Below are positions 8,293 through 18,521 of a DNA stretch of 64,000 bases, in pieces. The position numbers were made by a program, and so were the translations under genes. Positions within the stretch are counted from its first letter, which is position 1. Each line of letters starts with the position of its first letter. Source of the stretch: Natronococcus sp. AD-5 (GTDB lineage: Archaea; Halobacteriota; Halobacteria; Halobacteriales; Natrialbaceae); assembly GCF_030734285.1 (NCBI RefSeq), contig NZ_CP132294.1, positions 1,674,001 through 1,738,000 of the forward strand, written 5' to 3'. The notes below the pieces were generated by a model. It was given only the letters and a program-made list of their open reading frames with translations, was not told the origin of the DNA and did not search any database.

Positions 8293-9561
8293 ATGTCTGC
8301 CGATCCTCCGCTGTCGGAGCGGCTCTCCGACCGGCTCGGGTTGACCGTGCTCACGGCGGTGAGCGTCCTCCTCGCGATGCTCATCATCATGCCGTATCTC
8401 CAGTACGTGCTGCTCGGCGTCATTCTCGCGTACATCCTCATGCCGGCTCAGCGACGCCTCGAGAATTACGTACGGTCGATGACCGCCGCGCTCGTGCTCG
8501 TCGTCGTCGCGGTCCTGGCGATCTTGCTGCCGGTGATGTACGTCCTCGCCGTCGCGTTCGGACAGGCGCTCGAGGTCGCCATGTCCGTCCAGGATGGGAG
8601 TCTCAACGTCGAGGACATCGAGCAGCGGATCGCGGAGACGGGGTACACCGTCGACCTCCAGGATACGTACAGCACCTACCAGGAACCGATCGCGACCGGA
8701 CTGCAGGGGGTCGCGACCGGCGCGATCGAGTTCGTCGGCGGGGTCCCGGCGATCCTCATCGGTATAACGGTGACGGTGTTCGTTCTCTTCGCGCTCCTGC
8801 GGGACGGCGATCGGCTCGTGAACTGGGTTCGGTACGTCGTCCCGATCGAGGACCGCGTCCAGCGCGAACTGCTCGAGGAACTCGACCAGCTCATGTGGGC
8901 GTCGGTCGTCGGCAACGTCGCGGTCGCGATCATCCAGGCGATACTGCTCGGCGTCGGGCTGGCGGCGCTCGGCGTACCGGCCGTCGTCCTCCTGACGGTC
9001 GGAGCGTTCGTCGCCGCGTTGCTCCCGCTGATCGGCGTCTTCGCCGTCTGGATGCCGATCTCGATCTACCTGCTGGCGGTCGGACAGCCCGTTACGGGGG
9101 CGATCCTCGTCGTCTACGGCCTGCTCGTCAGCGCCTCGGATACGTACCTCCGGCCCGCCCTCATCGGCCGGACGAGCGCGTTCAACTCCGCGATTATCGT
9201 CGTCGGAATCTTCGGCGGGCTCGTCGTCTTCGGCGCGGTCGGGCTGTTCATCGGCCCCGTCGTCCTCGGCGGCGCGAAGATCACCCTCGACCTGTTCGCT
9301 CGAGAGTGGTCGACGAGCCGGGGCGAACCCCCCGCCGAACCCGAACCGGCCGCGGATCCCGCCGCCGAGACGGCGGACGACACGGGGATCACCGACGAGT
9401 CGCCGACGCCCGATTCACCGGCGGAGCAGCGGACGGAGGCGGACGCGGAACTCGACGGCGAGGACGCGGCCGATACCGGCGGGAGCGCCCCCGTCGACGG
9501 GGTCGATACGTCCGAATCCGGTACCACTGGATCCGACACCGGCGCCGACCCGAACCGGTGA
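8293..9561 (+). CDS. AI-2E family transporter
   Basis: A 422-residue membrane protein with the AI-2E/PerM family layout: two or three N-terminal helices, a soluble amphipathic middle (about residues 95-150), then five helices with the conserved PxxxxxLLP-like region around GAFVAALLPLIGVFAVWMP. The C-terminal 80 residues are a disordered, acidic, Pro/Ala-rich tail common in haloarchaeal membrane proteins. Members act as exporters or sodium/proton antiporters; the substrate here is not evident. The ATG is preceded by an AT-rich patch (AAATAATTAG) at about -30. Confidence 0.88.
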   Translation: MSADPPLSERLSDRLGLTVLTAVSVLLAMLIIMPYLQYVLLGVILAYILMPAQRRLENYVRSMTAALVLVVVAVLAILLPVMYVLAVAFGQALEVAMSVQDGSLNVEDIEQRIAETGYTVDLQDTYSTYQEPIATGLQGVATGAIEFVGGVPAILIGITVTVFVLFALLRDGDRLVNWVRYVVPIEDRVQRELLEELDQLMWASVVGNVAVAIIQAILLGVGLAALGVPAVVLLTVGAFVAALLPLIGVFAVWMPISIYLLAVGQPVTGAILVVYGLLVSASDTYLRPALIGRTSAFNSAIIVVGIFGGLVVFGAVGLFIGPVVLGGAKITLDLFAREWSTSRGEPPAEPEPAADPAAETADDTGITDESPTPDSPAEQRTEADAELDGEDAADTGGSAPVDGVDTSESGTTGSDTGADPNR

Positions 9562-9736
9562 TCGCGACGCCGGTGTGAACTGTTCCCTGTGACCGCGTTC
9601 CGCGCGCCCCTCGCGATCGAAGAGGTGCGTTCATTACCCCCTGTCTGCAACTACCACGTATCGTGTCTCGGAACGTAACCCGTGCTCGGCGCGAGTACGA
9701 CCGGCGAGCACCGGTCGACCGAGACCCCCTCTAGCC

Positions 9737-11074
9737 ATGAACGGATCACACGCCACGGGGAGTCCGTACGCTCCCCACACGGACGACGAACGCGCGGCGA
9801 TGCTCGAGGCGGTCGACGTCGACACGGTCGAGGACCTCTTCGACATCCCCGCCGACGTTCGGTTCGACGACGAGTTCGGGATCGACGCGCGAACGGAACA
9901 GGAGACGAGACGGCTCGTACGCTCGATACTGGGGCGCAACGACGACCTGACGGAGTTTCTCGGGCGCGGCCACTACGGCTACTACGTGCCGTCGCTGGTC
10001 GATCACCTGGCCGATCGCTCCGAGTTTCTCACCTCCTACACGCAGTACCAGCCGGAGGTCTCCCAGGGCTTCCTCCAGGCGCTGTTCGAGTACCAGTCGC
10101 TGCTGGTCGAACTGACGGGTCTCGAGGTCGCCAACTGCTCGATGTACGACGCCGCCACGGCGCTGGGCGAGGCCGCGACGCTGGCCGAGCGCGTTCGCTC
10201 GACGAGCGGCCACCGCGTGCTCGTTCCCGATCTCCTGCTCGAGGGCCGCCGCAGCACCCTCGAGAACTACGTGGCCGGCACCGACCTCGAGGTCGAGGAG
10301 TACCCGACCGACGACGCGAACGCCGACCTCGACGCGCTCGCGGACGCCGTCGACGACGACGTGGTGATGGTTTACGCCGAGAACCCGACCGTCCGCGGGA
10401 CGATCGAGGAAGGGCTCGAGCGCGTCGGCGACCTCGCTCACGGGGTCGACGCGCTGTTCGTGCTCGGCTCCGACCCGGTCGCGCTCTCCTTGCTCCAGCG
10501 ACCCGCCGACGTCGGCGCCGACGCGGTCGTCGGCGACGCCAGCGTCCTCGGACTGCCGACGAGCTACGGGATGGGGCTCGGACTCTTCGCCTGCCGCGAG
10601 GACTACCTGCGACAGGTGCCCGGTCGACTCGTCGGCGTAAGCGAGGACGATACCGACCGACGGGCGTACACGCTGACGCTGCAGACCCGCGAGCAGCACA
10701 TTCGACGCGAACGAGCGACGAGCAACATCTGCACGAACCAGGCCTGGGTCGCGCTGCGAACCGCGATGCACGCCGCGTCCCTCGGTCCGGACGGCATGGT
10801 CGACCTCGCGAAACGCGGGGTGACGCGCGCGGAAGCCCTCGCCGAGCGCCTGGACGAAATCGTCGGCGTAAAAGCGCCGGTCCACGACCGACGCCACTTC
10901 CGGGAGTTCGTCGCCCACGTCGACCAGCCCGCGCGAGCGGTCGCCGACGACCTCGAGAAACTCGGCTTCGCGGTCCACGTCCTCGGCGAACACGAGATCC
11001 AGGCGTGCGTCGCGGGCGTCCCCGACGAGCGGATCGACCCGTTCGTCGACGCGTTCGCGGAGGTGGCACGATGA
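9737..11074 (+). CDS. gcvPA: glycine dehydrogenase (decarboxylating) subunit 1
   Basis: The N-terminal half of the split P-protein of the glycine cleavage system, 445 residues. With GcvPB and PLP it decarboxylates glycine and transfers the aminomethyl group to lipoyl-GcvH. Recognisable blocks are the [18 protein letters not shown] segment near residue 75, [15 protein letters not shown], and [20 protein letters not shown]. Its stop overlaps the gcvPB start by four bases (ATGA), so the pair is translationally coupled. gcvT and gcvH, often adjacent in archaea, are not found in this window. Confidence 0.95.
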   Translation: MNGSHATGSPYAPHTDDERAAMLEAVDVDTVEDLFDIPADVRFDDEFGIDARTEQETRRLVRSILGRNDDLTEFLGRGHYGYYVPSLVDHLADRSEFLTSYTQYQPEVSQGFLQALFEYQSLLVELTGLEVANCSMYDAATALGEAATLAERVRSTSGHRVLVPDLLLEGRRSTLENYVAGTDLEVEEYPTDDANADLDALADAVDDDVVMVYAENPTVRGTIEEGLERVGDLAHGVDALFVLGSDPVALSLLQRPADVGADAVVGDASVLGLPTSYGMGLGLFACREDYLRQVPGRLVGVSEDDTDRRAYTLTLQTREQHIRRERATSNICTNQAWVALRTAMHAASLGPDGMVDLAKRGVTRAEALAERLDEIVGVKAPVHDRRHFREFVAHVDQPARAVADDLEKLGFAVHVLGEHEIQACVAGVPDERIDPFVDAFAEVAR

Positions 11075-12558
11075 CTGACGATCGAACGGACGTCGACGCC
11101 GCGGAGGACGGGCGAGTGCGTTACGACCAGGCCCGCTACGTCGAGGACGGCCAGTACGAGCCGCTGCTCTCGGAGAAAGACCAGACCACGATCGAGATCA
11201 GTGACGACGACGAGTCGCCCCTTCCCGACGACCTCACCCGGGACTCGCTCGAGCTGCCGGGGCTCTCCGAACCCGAGCTGGCCCGTCACTACACGCGGCT
11301 CTCCCAGATGGTCTACGGGATCGACAGCGGTCCCTACCCGCTGGGGTCGTGTACGATGAAGTACAACCCGAAGTTCACCGAGGACGTCGCGGCGCTGCCG
11401 AAGGCGGCCGTCCACCCCGACCGCTCGGAGGCGTCGGTTCAGGGCACCCTCGAGCTCGTGTACCGGCTGCAGGACTACCTCGGCCGGATCGGCGGGATGG
11501 ACGCGGTGACGCTCCAGCCGCCCGCGGGCGCGGCCGGCGAGTTCGTCGGCATCCGCGTCGCGGCGGCCTACCACGAGCACAACGGCGAGGGCCACCGCGA
11601 CGAGGTGATCGTCCCCGAGAGCGCCCACGGGACGAACTTCGCGACCGCGGCGCTGGGCGGCTACGACGTCGTCTCCCTGCCCAGCGACGACGGCGGCCGG
11701 GTCGACCTCGAGGCGCTCGAGGCCGCCCTGAGCGAGAACACGGCGGCGCTCATGCTGACGAATCCGAACACGCTCGGGCTGTTCGAGCGCGACATCGGCG
11801 AGATCGCCGAGATGGTCCACGACGTCGGCGGGCTGCTCTACTACGACGGGGCCAACCTCAACGCGCTGCTCGGCCGCGCCCGACCGGGCGACATGGGGTT
11901 CGACGTGATGCACTACAACGTTCACAAGACGTTCGCGACGCCCCACGGCGGCGGCGGTCCCGGAGCCGGCCCCGTCGGCGTCGTCGACGACCTCGCGCCG
12001 TTCCTGCCGGCCCCTCGCGTCCGCGAGCGAGACGATGGCGCCGGCGAGACGACGTACGAACTGTTCGACCCCGAACGCACCATCGGCAAGGTTCACGGCT
12101 ACCAGGGCAACTGGCTCGTGCTCGTGAAGGCCTTCGCCTACATCGCCCGACTGGGCGACGAGGGGCTGCTCGACGCCAGCGCGAAGGCCGTGCTCAACGC
12201 CAACTACCTCGCGAGCCAGATCGGCTACGACGTCCCCTACGAGCCGTTCCACCACGAGTTCGTCGCCAGCGCGGGCGACCAGGACGCGGCCGACGTCGCC
12301 AAGCGAATGCTCGATTACGGCGTCCATCCGCCGACGACGAAGTGGCCCGAGATCGTCCCCGAGGCGCTGATGACCGAACCGACGGAAGTCGAGAGCAAGG
12401 AGACGCTCGACCGGCTCGCCGCCGCCTTCAACGCCGTCGCGGCGGAGGACGACGAGACGCTCGAGGCCGCGCCGGAACGGACGACCGCCCGCCGGATCGA
12501 CCAGACCAGCGCGGCCCGGAACCCGCGGCTGTCCTGGCACGCGCTCGACGAGTCGTAG
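11071..12558 (+). CDS. gcvPB: glycine dehydrogenase (decarboxylating) subunit 2
   Basis: The C-terminal, PLP-binding half of the split P-protein, 495 residues. The PLP lysine lies in [19 protein letters not shown], the classic P-protein motif; [10 protein letters not shown] and [12 protein letters not shown] are other family blocks. The first 40 residues are an acidic extension. The start at 11071 is chosen because it overlaps the gcvPA stop as ATGA. The same frame is also open far upstream, antisense in character to gcvPA, and that extension is not coding. Confidence 0.95.
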   Translation: MTDDRTDVDAAEDGRVRYDQARYVEDGQYEPLLSEKDQTTIEISDDDESPLPDDLTRDSLELPGLSEPELARHYTRLSQMVYGIDSGPYPLGSCTMKYNPKFTEDVAALPKAAVHPDRSEASVQGTLELVYRLQDYLGRIGGMDAVTLQPPAGAAGEFVGIRVAAAYHEHNGEGHRDEVIVPESAHGTNFATAALGGYDVVSLPSDDGGRVDLEALEAALSENTAALMLTNPNTLGLFERDIGEIAEMVHDVGGLLYYDGANLNALLGRARPGDMGFDVMHYNVHKTFATPHGGGGPGAGPVGVVDDLAPFLPAPRVRERDDGAGETTYELFDPERTIGKVHGYQGNWLVLVKAFAYIARLGDEGLLDASAKAVLNANYLASQIGYDVPYEPFHHEFVASAGDQDAADVAKRMLDYGVHPPTTKWPEIVPEALMTEPTEVESKETLDRLAAAFNAVAAEDDETLEAAPERTTARRIDQTSAARNPRLSWHALDES

Positions 12559-12621
12559 AAGCTGCGGTCTTTCTCGCCTCTCGGAACCCGCGGCGAGCGG
12601 CCGTTGACCGCCCGGATCGCC

Positions 12622-13115
12622 TCAGTCGCGGTTCCGCTCCCACTCCTCGCTCGCGATGCCGTCCCTGACGGAGTCGCGCGGCTCGCCGTCGATGAGGATG
12701 TCGTTGCGGATCCGACCCTTCCTGCGACCGCCGAACCGATCGACGCACTTTTTCGATGGCGCGCCGGGAGTTCTCGTTCTCCGGATCGTGCGCGACCGCG
12801 ACGACCTCGAGATCGGGCCTGTCGAACGCGAGCTCGAGCATCCGGGCGGCGCGCCTCCTCGCGGCTCTCCGAAGTAGCCGCGTCCCCAGAACGGCTTCCG
12901 GAGCCACGCGCCGAAGATCGCCAGCCGGCGGTCCCAGTCGGGATGAATATCCGCGAGTCCGGCCAGTTCGGCCGCGCGATTACCCCCGTGATTTCGTCGA
13001 CGTCGGGCGCTCCGGATCGAGCGTGTTCGTACGACTCGAACGGGTCGGCGTCGTCCGGATGGAGCCGCCCGTACCGGAGTCGCTCGCTTTCCATCTCCGT
13101 CGGGAATAGCGACAT
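12622..13115 (-). pseudogene. GNAT N-acetyltransferase, broken
   Basis: Pieces of one RimJ/RimL-type acetyltransferase lie in order but in different frames. MSLFPTEMESERLRYGRLHP begins at 13115 and runs to DEITG. The sequence then resumes out of frame at AELAGLADIHPDWDRR and continues through LRKPFWGRGYFGE, the acetyl-CoA loop. It shifts again to RAARMLELAFDRPDL...RRAIEK, and again to CVDRFGGRRKGRIRNDILIDGEPRDSV, ending EEWERNRD-stop. Roughly 50 residues expected between DEIT and AELAG are absent. A deletion and at least three frame changes make this a decayed gene, not a sequencing slip. Confidence 0.8.
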
Positions 13116-13531
13116 ACGATACACGGGTAGCGTCGGGCGGCGGTGATAAACACGCGCGACGTTTGAAAGCAAAGCACGCGGTTTTGAGTCCGGTTCACCG
13201 GCCACGGTACAACCGGAGAGGAGTTGTCATTCCGATCGAAATGTAGACGGTCGTCACAGAAGTGTTCGAGAACAGAACCGGTGACGGACCCGCTCGAGCC
13301 TCCTCGATTCGCGGTGTGCGCTTCCGCGCGATTCGCTGCGGACTGGCGACGGTCGTCCTCGCACCGCCGACGATTTCTGCTGTGCTCGTCCTCAACCGGC
13401 AAGGGGTAGCGACCTCTTCGACGTCGTAGCCCTGCTACCCGTCGCGTACTCGTCGCTCGCGGTGAGGCGGACGAGGGTGTCACCGAGACGGGAGTGAGAC
13501 CAGCAGAACGCGCGTCGTCGACCGAAGACGC
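13116..13531. other. gene-free stretch
   Basis: This 416-base interval lies between the start side of the broken acetyltransferase and the end of the NAD kinase fusion gene. Open frames here are Arg/Ser-rich, unlike the acidic proteins around them, and none has a convincing start or family pattern. I see no tRNA or repeat in it. Confidence 0.5.
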
Positions 13532-15250
13532 TTATCTTCGGCCCGGAAGGCCCGTCTCCAGGTGCTCGAGCAGCGCCGGGTGGAGCGGCCCGTTCGAGCC
13601 GAGCAGCGCCGTCCGCTCGTCGGTCTCGAGGTCGAAGACGAACGGCTCGCCGCGTTCGTCGGTGATCGTCGCCCCGGCGGCCCTGGCGATCACCAGTCCG
13701 GCCGCGACGTCCCACGGGTAAGTGTCGTACTCCCAGGTGGCGTCGGCGCTGCCGCTCGCGAGATAACAGAGGTTGAGCGCGGCCGAACCGAGCCGGCGGA
13801 CGCCGCGGGTCTCCTGGTAGAACTGCGAGAGGAAGGAGCCGTCGGGGTCGTACCCCGAGATGAGCATGCTCTCGTCGAGGCGGTCGCGGTCGGTGGTCCG
13901 GATCGGCTCGCCGTCCCGCCGAGCGCCTCGACCCTCGATCGCGGTGAACAGTTCGTCGGTTTCCGGGACGTAGACCACGCCCATGACGGGCTGCCTGTCC
14001 TCGAGCAGGGCGATCGAGATCGAGTAATTGGGGTTTCCGTGGGCGAAGTTGCCGGTTCCGTCGAGCGGGTCGACGACCCAGGTTAACCCGCCGTCGCACT
14101 TCCGTCGGGGGTGTTCCTCCGAGACGATTCCGTGTTCGGGGAACTCGTTGTCGATGACGGTCGTGATGATCCGGTTCGCCTGGTGATCGGCCTCCGTGAC
14201 GATGTCGGACTTGTCGCTTTTGACCGTGATCGACTCGACCTGGCCGTGCAGTTCCCGAAGGGGCTCGCCGGCTGCTTCGGCGGCCTCCGTCGCGATCGTG
14301 AGCGCGTGCTCGAGGACGTCGGCTTCCCCGTTCTCGGACGCGGACGGATCGGTCACGACCCCGCCGGACGCGCCCGCTGGTAAACGCGGCGGTTCGTCGA
14401 CCCCGCGGATGTTCCAACCGAGCTTTCTCGAGATCGCGGTGAAGAAGTGATCGTCGTAGCTGGTGCGGACCACGTGGGCGAGCTTGTCGGCGCCCGTCAC
14501 CAGGATCTCCTCGCCCTCCTCGAGGATCACGTGGGCCCGTCCCCCGTCGACGAGGAGGCTCGCCGGCCCCTGCGTGACGATCCGGAGCTCCGTCTCGGGC
14601 GAGACGACGATCGGTCGCACGCCGAGCTGGTGCGTGTGCAACGGGACGAGCTGGAGCGTGTGGTTGTTGGCCGGGTAGTGGATCGGACCGTTGGCCGACA
14701 GCGAGACGCCGGTCGAGCCCGTCGGCGTCGAGACCGCGAGGCCGGTCCCTTCGAACTCGCCGACGTACTCGTCGCCGGCGTAGACGTCGAGTCTCGTGAT
14801 CTTGCGGTCGATCGGGTTCTCCGGCGGTACGTGCTCGATCATGACGTCGTTGATCCCCGTCGCGTCGATCCTGGGCCCCGTGACGGCTACCTGCTGGCGA
14901 CTGTCGACCGTCGCCCGCCCGCGGATCACCTCGTCGAGCGCCGCCTCGAGGTCCTCGGGCTCGACGCGGGCGAGAAACGAGAGCGTCCCGGTGTTGACCC
15001 CCAGCTGGGGAACGTTCCGGGGGGCGAACGTCTTGATGCCCTCGAGAAACGTTCCGTCGCCTCCGATGGTGACGCCCAGCGTCGCCCGGTTCTCGTCGTA
15101 GACGTCGTCGACGTCGTCTCCCACGTCGACGGTCGAGAGGCCGACGCCGCGCTCGTCGGTCCAGGCTGCGAGGCGTGCGACGACGTCGTCGCTCTCGGGA
15201 CTGACGATCGCGATGATTTCGTCCGTCGTCGCGAGCCTGCGTCCTTGCAT
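13532..15250 (-). CDS. NAD kinase / inositol-monophosphatase-family fusion
   Basis: A 572-residue two-domain protein. Residues 1-285 are an ATP/polyphosphate NAD kinase: GGDGTFLEG (63-71), GINDVMIEH (132-140) and STPTGSTG (174-181). Residues about 310-572 are a Mg-dependent inositol monophosphatase-like domain: SEEHP (377-381), DPLDGTGNF (394-402) and the late YPWDVAAG. Together they would make NADP from NAD and could dephosphorylate NADP or inositol phosphates. The fusion parallels the bifunctional NADP phosphatase/NAD kinase of Methanocaldococcus jannaschii (MJ0917), though as I recall the domain order there is reversed. It is monocistronic as far as can be seen. Confidence 0.88.
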   Translation of the reverse strand: MQGRRLATTDEIIAIVSPESDDVVARLAAWTDERGVGLSTVDVGDDVDDVYDENRATLGVTIGGDGTFLEGIKTFAPRNVPQLGVNTGTLSFLARVEPEDLEAALDEVIRGRATVDSRQQVAVTGPRIDATGINDVMIEHVPPENPIDRKITRLDVYAGDEYVGEFEGTGLAVSTPTGSTGVSLSANGPIHYPANNHTLQLVPLHTHQLGVRPIVVSPETELRIVTQGPASLLVDGGRAHVILEEGEEILVTGADKLAHVVRTSYDDHFFTAISRKLGWNIRGVDEPPRLPAGASGGVVTDPSASENGEADVLEHALTIATEAAEAAGEPLRELHGQVESITVKSDKSDIVTEADHQANRIITTVIDNEFPEHGIVSEEHPRRKCDGGLTWVVDPLDGTGNFAHGNPNYSISIALLEDRQPVMGVVYVPETDELFTAIEGRGARRDGEPIRTTDRDRLDESMLISGYDPDGSFLSQFYQETRGVRRLGSAALNLCYLASGSADATWEYDTYPWDVAAGLVIARAAGATITDERGEPFVFDLETDERTALLGSNGPLHPALLEHLETGLPGRR

Positions 15251-15391
15251 TGGTCGATTCGTCGAACCGAGCGACTATGGATCTTGGCGTTCGATCGGCG
15301 AAGAGAGGGTCCGCTCGATGCCTCGAGCGGTGGAACGTCGGAGACGGCAAAATCGACGGTGTACTGCGCTTCCTCGGCGTCTCCGGCCGAT

Positions 15392-15562
15392 TCAGGCGCT
15401 CGCTTCGCTCGAGTCGATGCCGTCGATCTGGACGAAGCCGTAGTCGCAGTCCGGGCAGTGCCACTTGATCTTCTCGCCGAGGTGCAGCGTCGTGCTCGCG
15501 GCGCGGTAGAACGTCTTCTCACCGCCGCAGTTCGGACACTCGTGATCGAGTTCCAGGGCCAT
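15392..15562 (-). CDS. small zinc-ribbon protein
   Basis: A 56-residue protein starting MALELDHECPNCGGEKTF. Two CxxC knuckles (CPNCGG and CPDCDY) separated by about 27 residues form a typical zinc ribbon. The start at 15562 is chosen because the longer in-frame start adds a basic, Pro/Arg-rich segment foreign to the rest. Similar tiny ribbons are common in haloarchaea; the role is unknown. It is divergent from the cobalamin adenosyltransferase gene. Confidence 0.75.
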   Translation of the reverse strand: MALELDHECPNCGGEKTFYRAASTTLHLGEKIKWHCPDCDYGFVQIDGIDSSEASA

Positions 15563-15686
15563 ACCGGAGGGTACCGTTCGAGGCGTGTTTAACGTACTGA
15601 TTCGCGCACCGATTCGCGACGCTCGCCGAACTCGTGGCGGCGTCGGCGACACGGAAGTTAAGTGATCGCCCTCCGTCGCTTCCGCT

Positions 15687-16220
15687 ATGACGATCTACAC
15701 CGGACGCGGTGACAACGGGAAGACCGATCTGCGAGACATGACCCGCGTCTCGAAGACGGATCCGCGCATCGAGGCCTACGGGACCGTCGACGAGCTCAAC
15801 GCCCTCGTCGGGACCGTGCGTCCGACGGGTCACGAGGACGTCGACGAGCGGCTGCGGGCCATCCAGAACCACCTCCACGTTGTGCAGGCGGACTTCGCCA
15901 ATCCGGAGCCCGACGAGGACGACCCCGCGATTCGCGCCGACCACGTCGAGACGATCGAGGACTGGATCGACGAGTGCGACGAGGAACTCGAGCCGCTGAC
16001 GTCGTTCATCCTGCCGACGGGTAGCGAACACGGCGCGCGGCTCCACCACGCCCGCGCCGTCTGCCGTCGCGCCGAACGGCGGGCCGTCGCCCTCGCGAGG
16101 AACGAAGAGATCAACGAGCAGGCGGTCCAGTACCTCAACCGGCTCTCCGACGGCCTGTTTACGTTCGCTCGCGTGGTAAACCAGCGCGACGGCGAGCGGG
16201 AAGAAGAACCTCGCTACTAG
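15687..16220 (+). CDS. cob(I)yrinic acid a,c-diamide adenosyltransferase (PduO type)
   Basis: Transfers the 5'-deoxyadenosyl group of ATP to cob(I)alamin, the last activation step for adenosylcobalamin. The 177-residue protein has the PduO-type signature: the ATP-binding N-terminus IYTGRGDNGKTDL, the YGTVDELNALVG helix, FILPTGSEHGARLHHARAVCRRAERR, here given as FILPTGSEHGARLHHARAV then CRRAERRAV, and the closing QYLNRLSDGLFTFARVVN. It stands alone, with no other cobalamin gene beside it. Confidence 0.93.
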   Translation: MTIYTGRGDNGKTDLRDMTRVSKTDPRIEAYGTVDELNALVGTVRPTGHEDVDERLRAIQNHLHVVQADFANPEPDEDDPAIRADHVETIEDWIDECDEELEPLTSFILPTGSEHGARLHHARAVCRRAERRAVALARNEEINEQAVQYLNRLSDGLFTFARVVNQRDGEREEEPRY

Positions 16221-16254
16221 CGGCTACGGAACGCTCCGCCGATACGCTCTGCCC

Positions 16255-18003
16255 TCACTCTCGTTCCGGGTCGAGCCCGACGAGCGACCGATCGAGCACG
16301 TCCGCGTACCCCGACGGCGAGAGTTTCAACGTGGGGACTCCCAGAAACGTCAGCGTCTGGAGCGTCAGCAACGGGCGGTCGACGTCGACGCCCTGCTCGC
16401 GGAGCGCATCCTCGAGCGCCCGGAACTCCTCCGCGACCGTCTCGAGGGGCGCTTCCGCGGCGGTCGCGCCGACGGGCATCGCGAGGTCGGCGACGACCGA
16501 CCCGTCGCGAACGACGGCGAAGCCGCCGCCCAGCGACGCCACGCGCTCGGCGGCGACGACGGCGTCGCTGGTGCTGGCCGCTACGGTGAGCAACCCGGGA
16601 ATCTCCCACGTACCGGTCGTGGCGACGGCGCCCGTCTCGAGACCGAATCCGGCGAGAAAACCCGTGAATCCGCGATCGGCCGTTCCCGGAGCGCGATCGA
16701 TCACGGTCGCCGTGAGCGCGTCGCGTTCGGGTGCCGGAACCAGCCGATCGCTCTCGGCGTCGGTCCCCGGTTCGACGGTCGTCTCGGTCGTCACGAGTCC
16801 CCGGTCGACGGCCATCGCCCGAACGCTCTCGGTCCGCGCGGATTCGCGAGGGGCGGTGAACCGCTCGCGCTCGAGTTCGACCGAGACGGTGTCGTAGACG
16901 TAGTCGGGGTACGGATCCGTTCGCGGTTGAACTGTCGGAGCGCCGCCTTCGACGACGACCGTCCCCTCGGAGACGACGGTATCGACGGCGATCGACTCGA
17001 GATCGTCGGCGACGACGAGATCCGCCACCGCACCCGGTTCGACGACGCCGCGATCCTCGAGGCCGAAGTGCTCGGCGGTGTTGCGGGTCGCCGCGTCGAT
17101 CGCGTCCGCGGCGGGGATGCCGGCGTCGATCGCCCGGCGAACGACCTCGTGCATACCGAACCCGTCATCGAGTTCGGGCGGCCAGATCCCGTCGGTCGAG
17201 AGCGAGACGCTTCCGGGGTCGAGATCGGGGAAAGCCTCGACGACCGCCCCGAGATCGTCCCGGATGGTACCACAGCGGCCGACGACGTGGATGCCGTTTG
17301 CCGCACGCTGACGGACGCCCTCGGCCGAGATCGCCTCGTGGTCGTTGTCCACGACCGTCGCGAACGCCCGCAAGGCCTCCCCGCGACAGCCCGCCCCGTG
17401 GCCGACGATTCGCGCGTCCGCCTCCCGGGCCCGTTCGTACAGTTCTTCGAGCGGAACGTCCCGACCGACGACGTGGATCCAGTCGATTTCGCCGACGCCG
17501 ACGACCCGCTCGCGCTCAAGTAGCGTCGCGAGCGCTTCAAGTTCGTCCGCGTCGCCCCTCGCGGGCTCGAAGGTATCGACGTACCACTGCGGCGGCACCA
17601 TGAGATAGGTGGTGAGCGGGCCGTCCGCGGTGCGCTCGAGCGTCGTCTCGACACCGCGGCTCCCGAACAGGAGTCCGAGGCCGGACGTTTCCGTGACGAT
17701 CGACGTCGTTCCGGACGCGAGCAGGGAGGGAGTAGCACGCTCGGGAGCGAGCTGGATATCGACGTGCGTGTGGGCGTCGATGAAGCCCGGCAGAACGTAC
17801 CGATCGGCCGCCGAGACGACGATCGTCTCCGGGCCGACGACCGAATCTGCGTCCTCGAGCAGCGCTGCGATGCTGTCGCCGACGACGGCGACGTCGCGCT
17901 CGAGGAACTCGCGTCGATTGGAACAGTAGACCCGCCCGTCGACGACGACCAGATCCGCCGTCGCGTCGTCGCGCTCGAGGGCGATCGGCTGTAATTCGTT
18001 CAT
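16255..18003 (-). CDS. ade: adenine deaminase
   Basis: Deaminates adenine to hypoxanthine for purine salvage. The 582-residue length and motifs fit the Ade family of the amidohydrolase superfamily: YVLPGFIDAHTHVDIQ (metal His pair), VGEIDWIHV, IVGHGAGCRG, and SLSTDGIWPP late in the barrel. The C-terminal half contains the domain specific to adenine deaminases (GGGFAVVRDGSVVADLAMPV). It is convergent with the adenosyltransferase gene and probably monocistronic. Confidence 0.9.
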   Translation of the reverse strand: MNELQPIALERDDATADLVVVDGRVYCSNRREFLERDVAVVGDSIAALLEDADSVVGPETIVVSAADRYVLPGFIDAHTHVDIQLAPERATPSLLASGTTSIVTETSGLGLLFGSRGVETTLERTADGPLTTYLMVPPQWYVDTFEPARGDADELEALATLLERERVVGVGEIDWIHVVGRDVPLEELYERAREADARIVGHGAGCRGEALRAFATVVDNDHEAISAEGVRQRAANGIHVVGRCGTIRDDLGAVVEAFPDLDPGSVSLSTDGIWPPELDDGFGMHEVVRRAIDAGIPAADAIDAATRNTAEHFGLEDRGVVEPGAVADLVVADDLESIAVDTVVSEGTVVVEGGAPTVQPRTDPYPDYVYDTVSVELERERFTAPRESARTESVRAMAVDRGLVTTETTVEPGTDAESDRLVPAPERDALTATVIDRAPGTADRGFTGFLAGFGLETGAVATTGTWEIPGLLTVAASTSDAVVAAERVASLGGGFAVVRDGSVVADLAMPVGATAAEAPLETVAEEFRALEDALREQGVDVDRPLLTLQTLTFLGVPTLKLSPSGYADVLDRSLVGLDPERE

Positions 18004-18121
18004 GGATACCCATTCACACGCGAGTTCGTATGCTATTCGGTTAGTACGGTGTTCTCCACGAACTCATTCTGTTGCTTACGAAAGAACTATTATCGATCAC
18101 AGCCATTCGGTAACAAGAACC

Positions 18122-18400
18122 ATGAGAAATCACTTCGAAGATAGCTGGTACCACCTCGTCCGAGCGGTCGAACACGCGAAGTGGGGTCTCGAGGCCGAAC
18201 TCGAACGCGTGGAGGCTCGCGTCCGAACGCTAATGGGCCGTGAACCAGAGCCGGAGCCGAATCGTCTTCAGCGCGTTCGAGCAGCCACCGCTGCTCGAAA
18301 ACGGGTGATCACGGAGCGTGCACGTAGGGGTCTCGAGGACGTGCGAAATGCCGTATTCGGGTATCGGGCGCGCTCGAGGGGACGCGAGCGATCTACCTGA
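18122..18400 (+). CDS. small charged haloarchaeal protein (DUF7553-like)
   Basis: A 92-residue protein beginning MRNHFEDSWYHLVRAVEHAKWG, strongly helical and charged, with the middle REPEPEPNRLQRVRA. I recognise it as resembling a small haloarchaeal family of unknown function (DUF7553), but only from memory. The ATG at 18122 is preferred: the upstream in-frame residues are His/Ser/Thr-rich and look non-coding, and an AT-rich patch lies about 30 bases upstream. Confidence 0.6.
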   Translation: MRNHFEDSWYHLVRAVEHAKWGLEAELERVEARVRTLMGREPEPEPNRLQRVRAATAARKRVITERARRGLEDVRNAVFGYRARSRGRERST

Positions 18401-18446
18401 CGGTGAAAGGAAGTCTTAAGTTGAACGCACGGATAGCACCCAGTGC

Positions 18447-18521
18447 GGGTTGGTGATCTAGTCCGGTTATGATACCTCCTTCACACGGAGGAAGTCGGCA
18501 GTTCAAATCTGCCCCAACCCA
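18447..18521 (+). tRNA. tRNA-Val (CAC)
   Basis: A complete cloverleaf. The acceptor GGGTTGG pairs with CCAACCC, the anticodon stem CCTCC/GGAGG closes the loop TTCACAC with anticodon CAC at 18482-18484, and the T-arm contains GTTCAAATC. The discriminator is A and CCA is not encoded. A TATA-like TCTTAAGT lies about 30 bases upstream. The 3' end is repeated downstream. Confidence 0.95.

Noticed and set aside
9682-12558. One very long open frame of 958 codons covering gcvPA and gcvPB
   Set aside because: The first half is an off-frame reading of gcvPA with Arg-rich content; only the part from 11071 is protein-like, and it is gcvPB.
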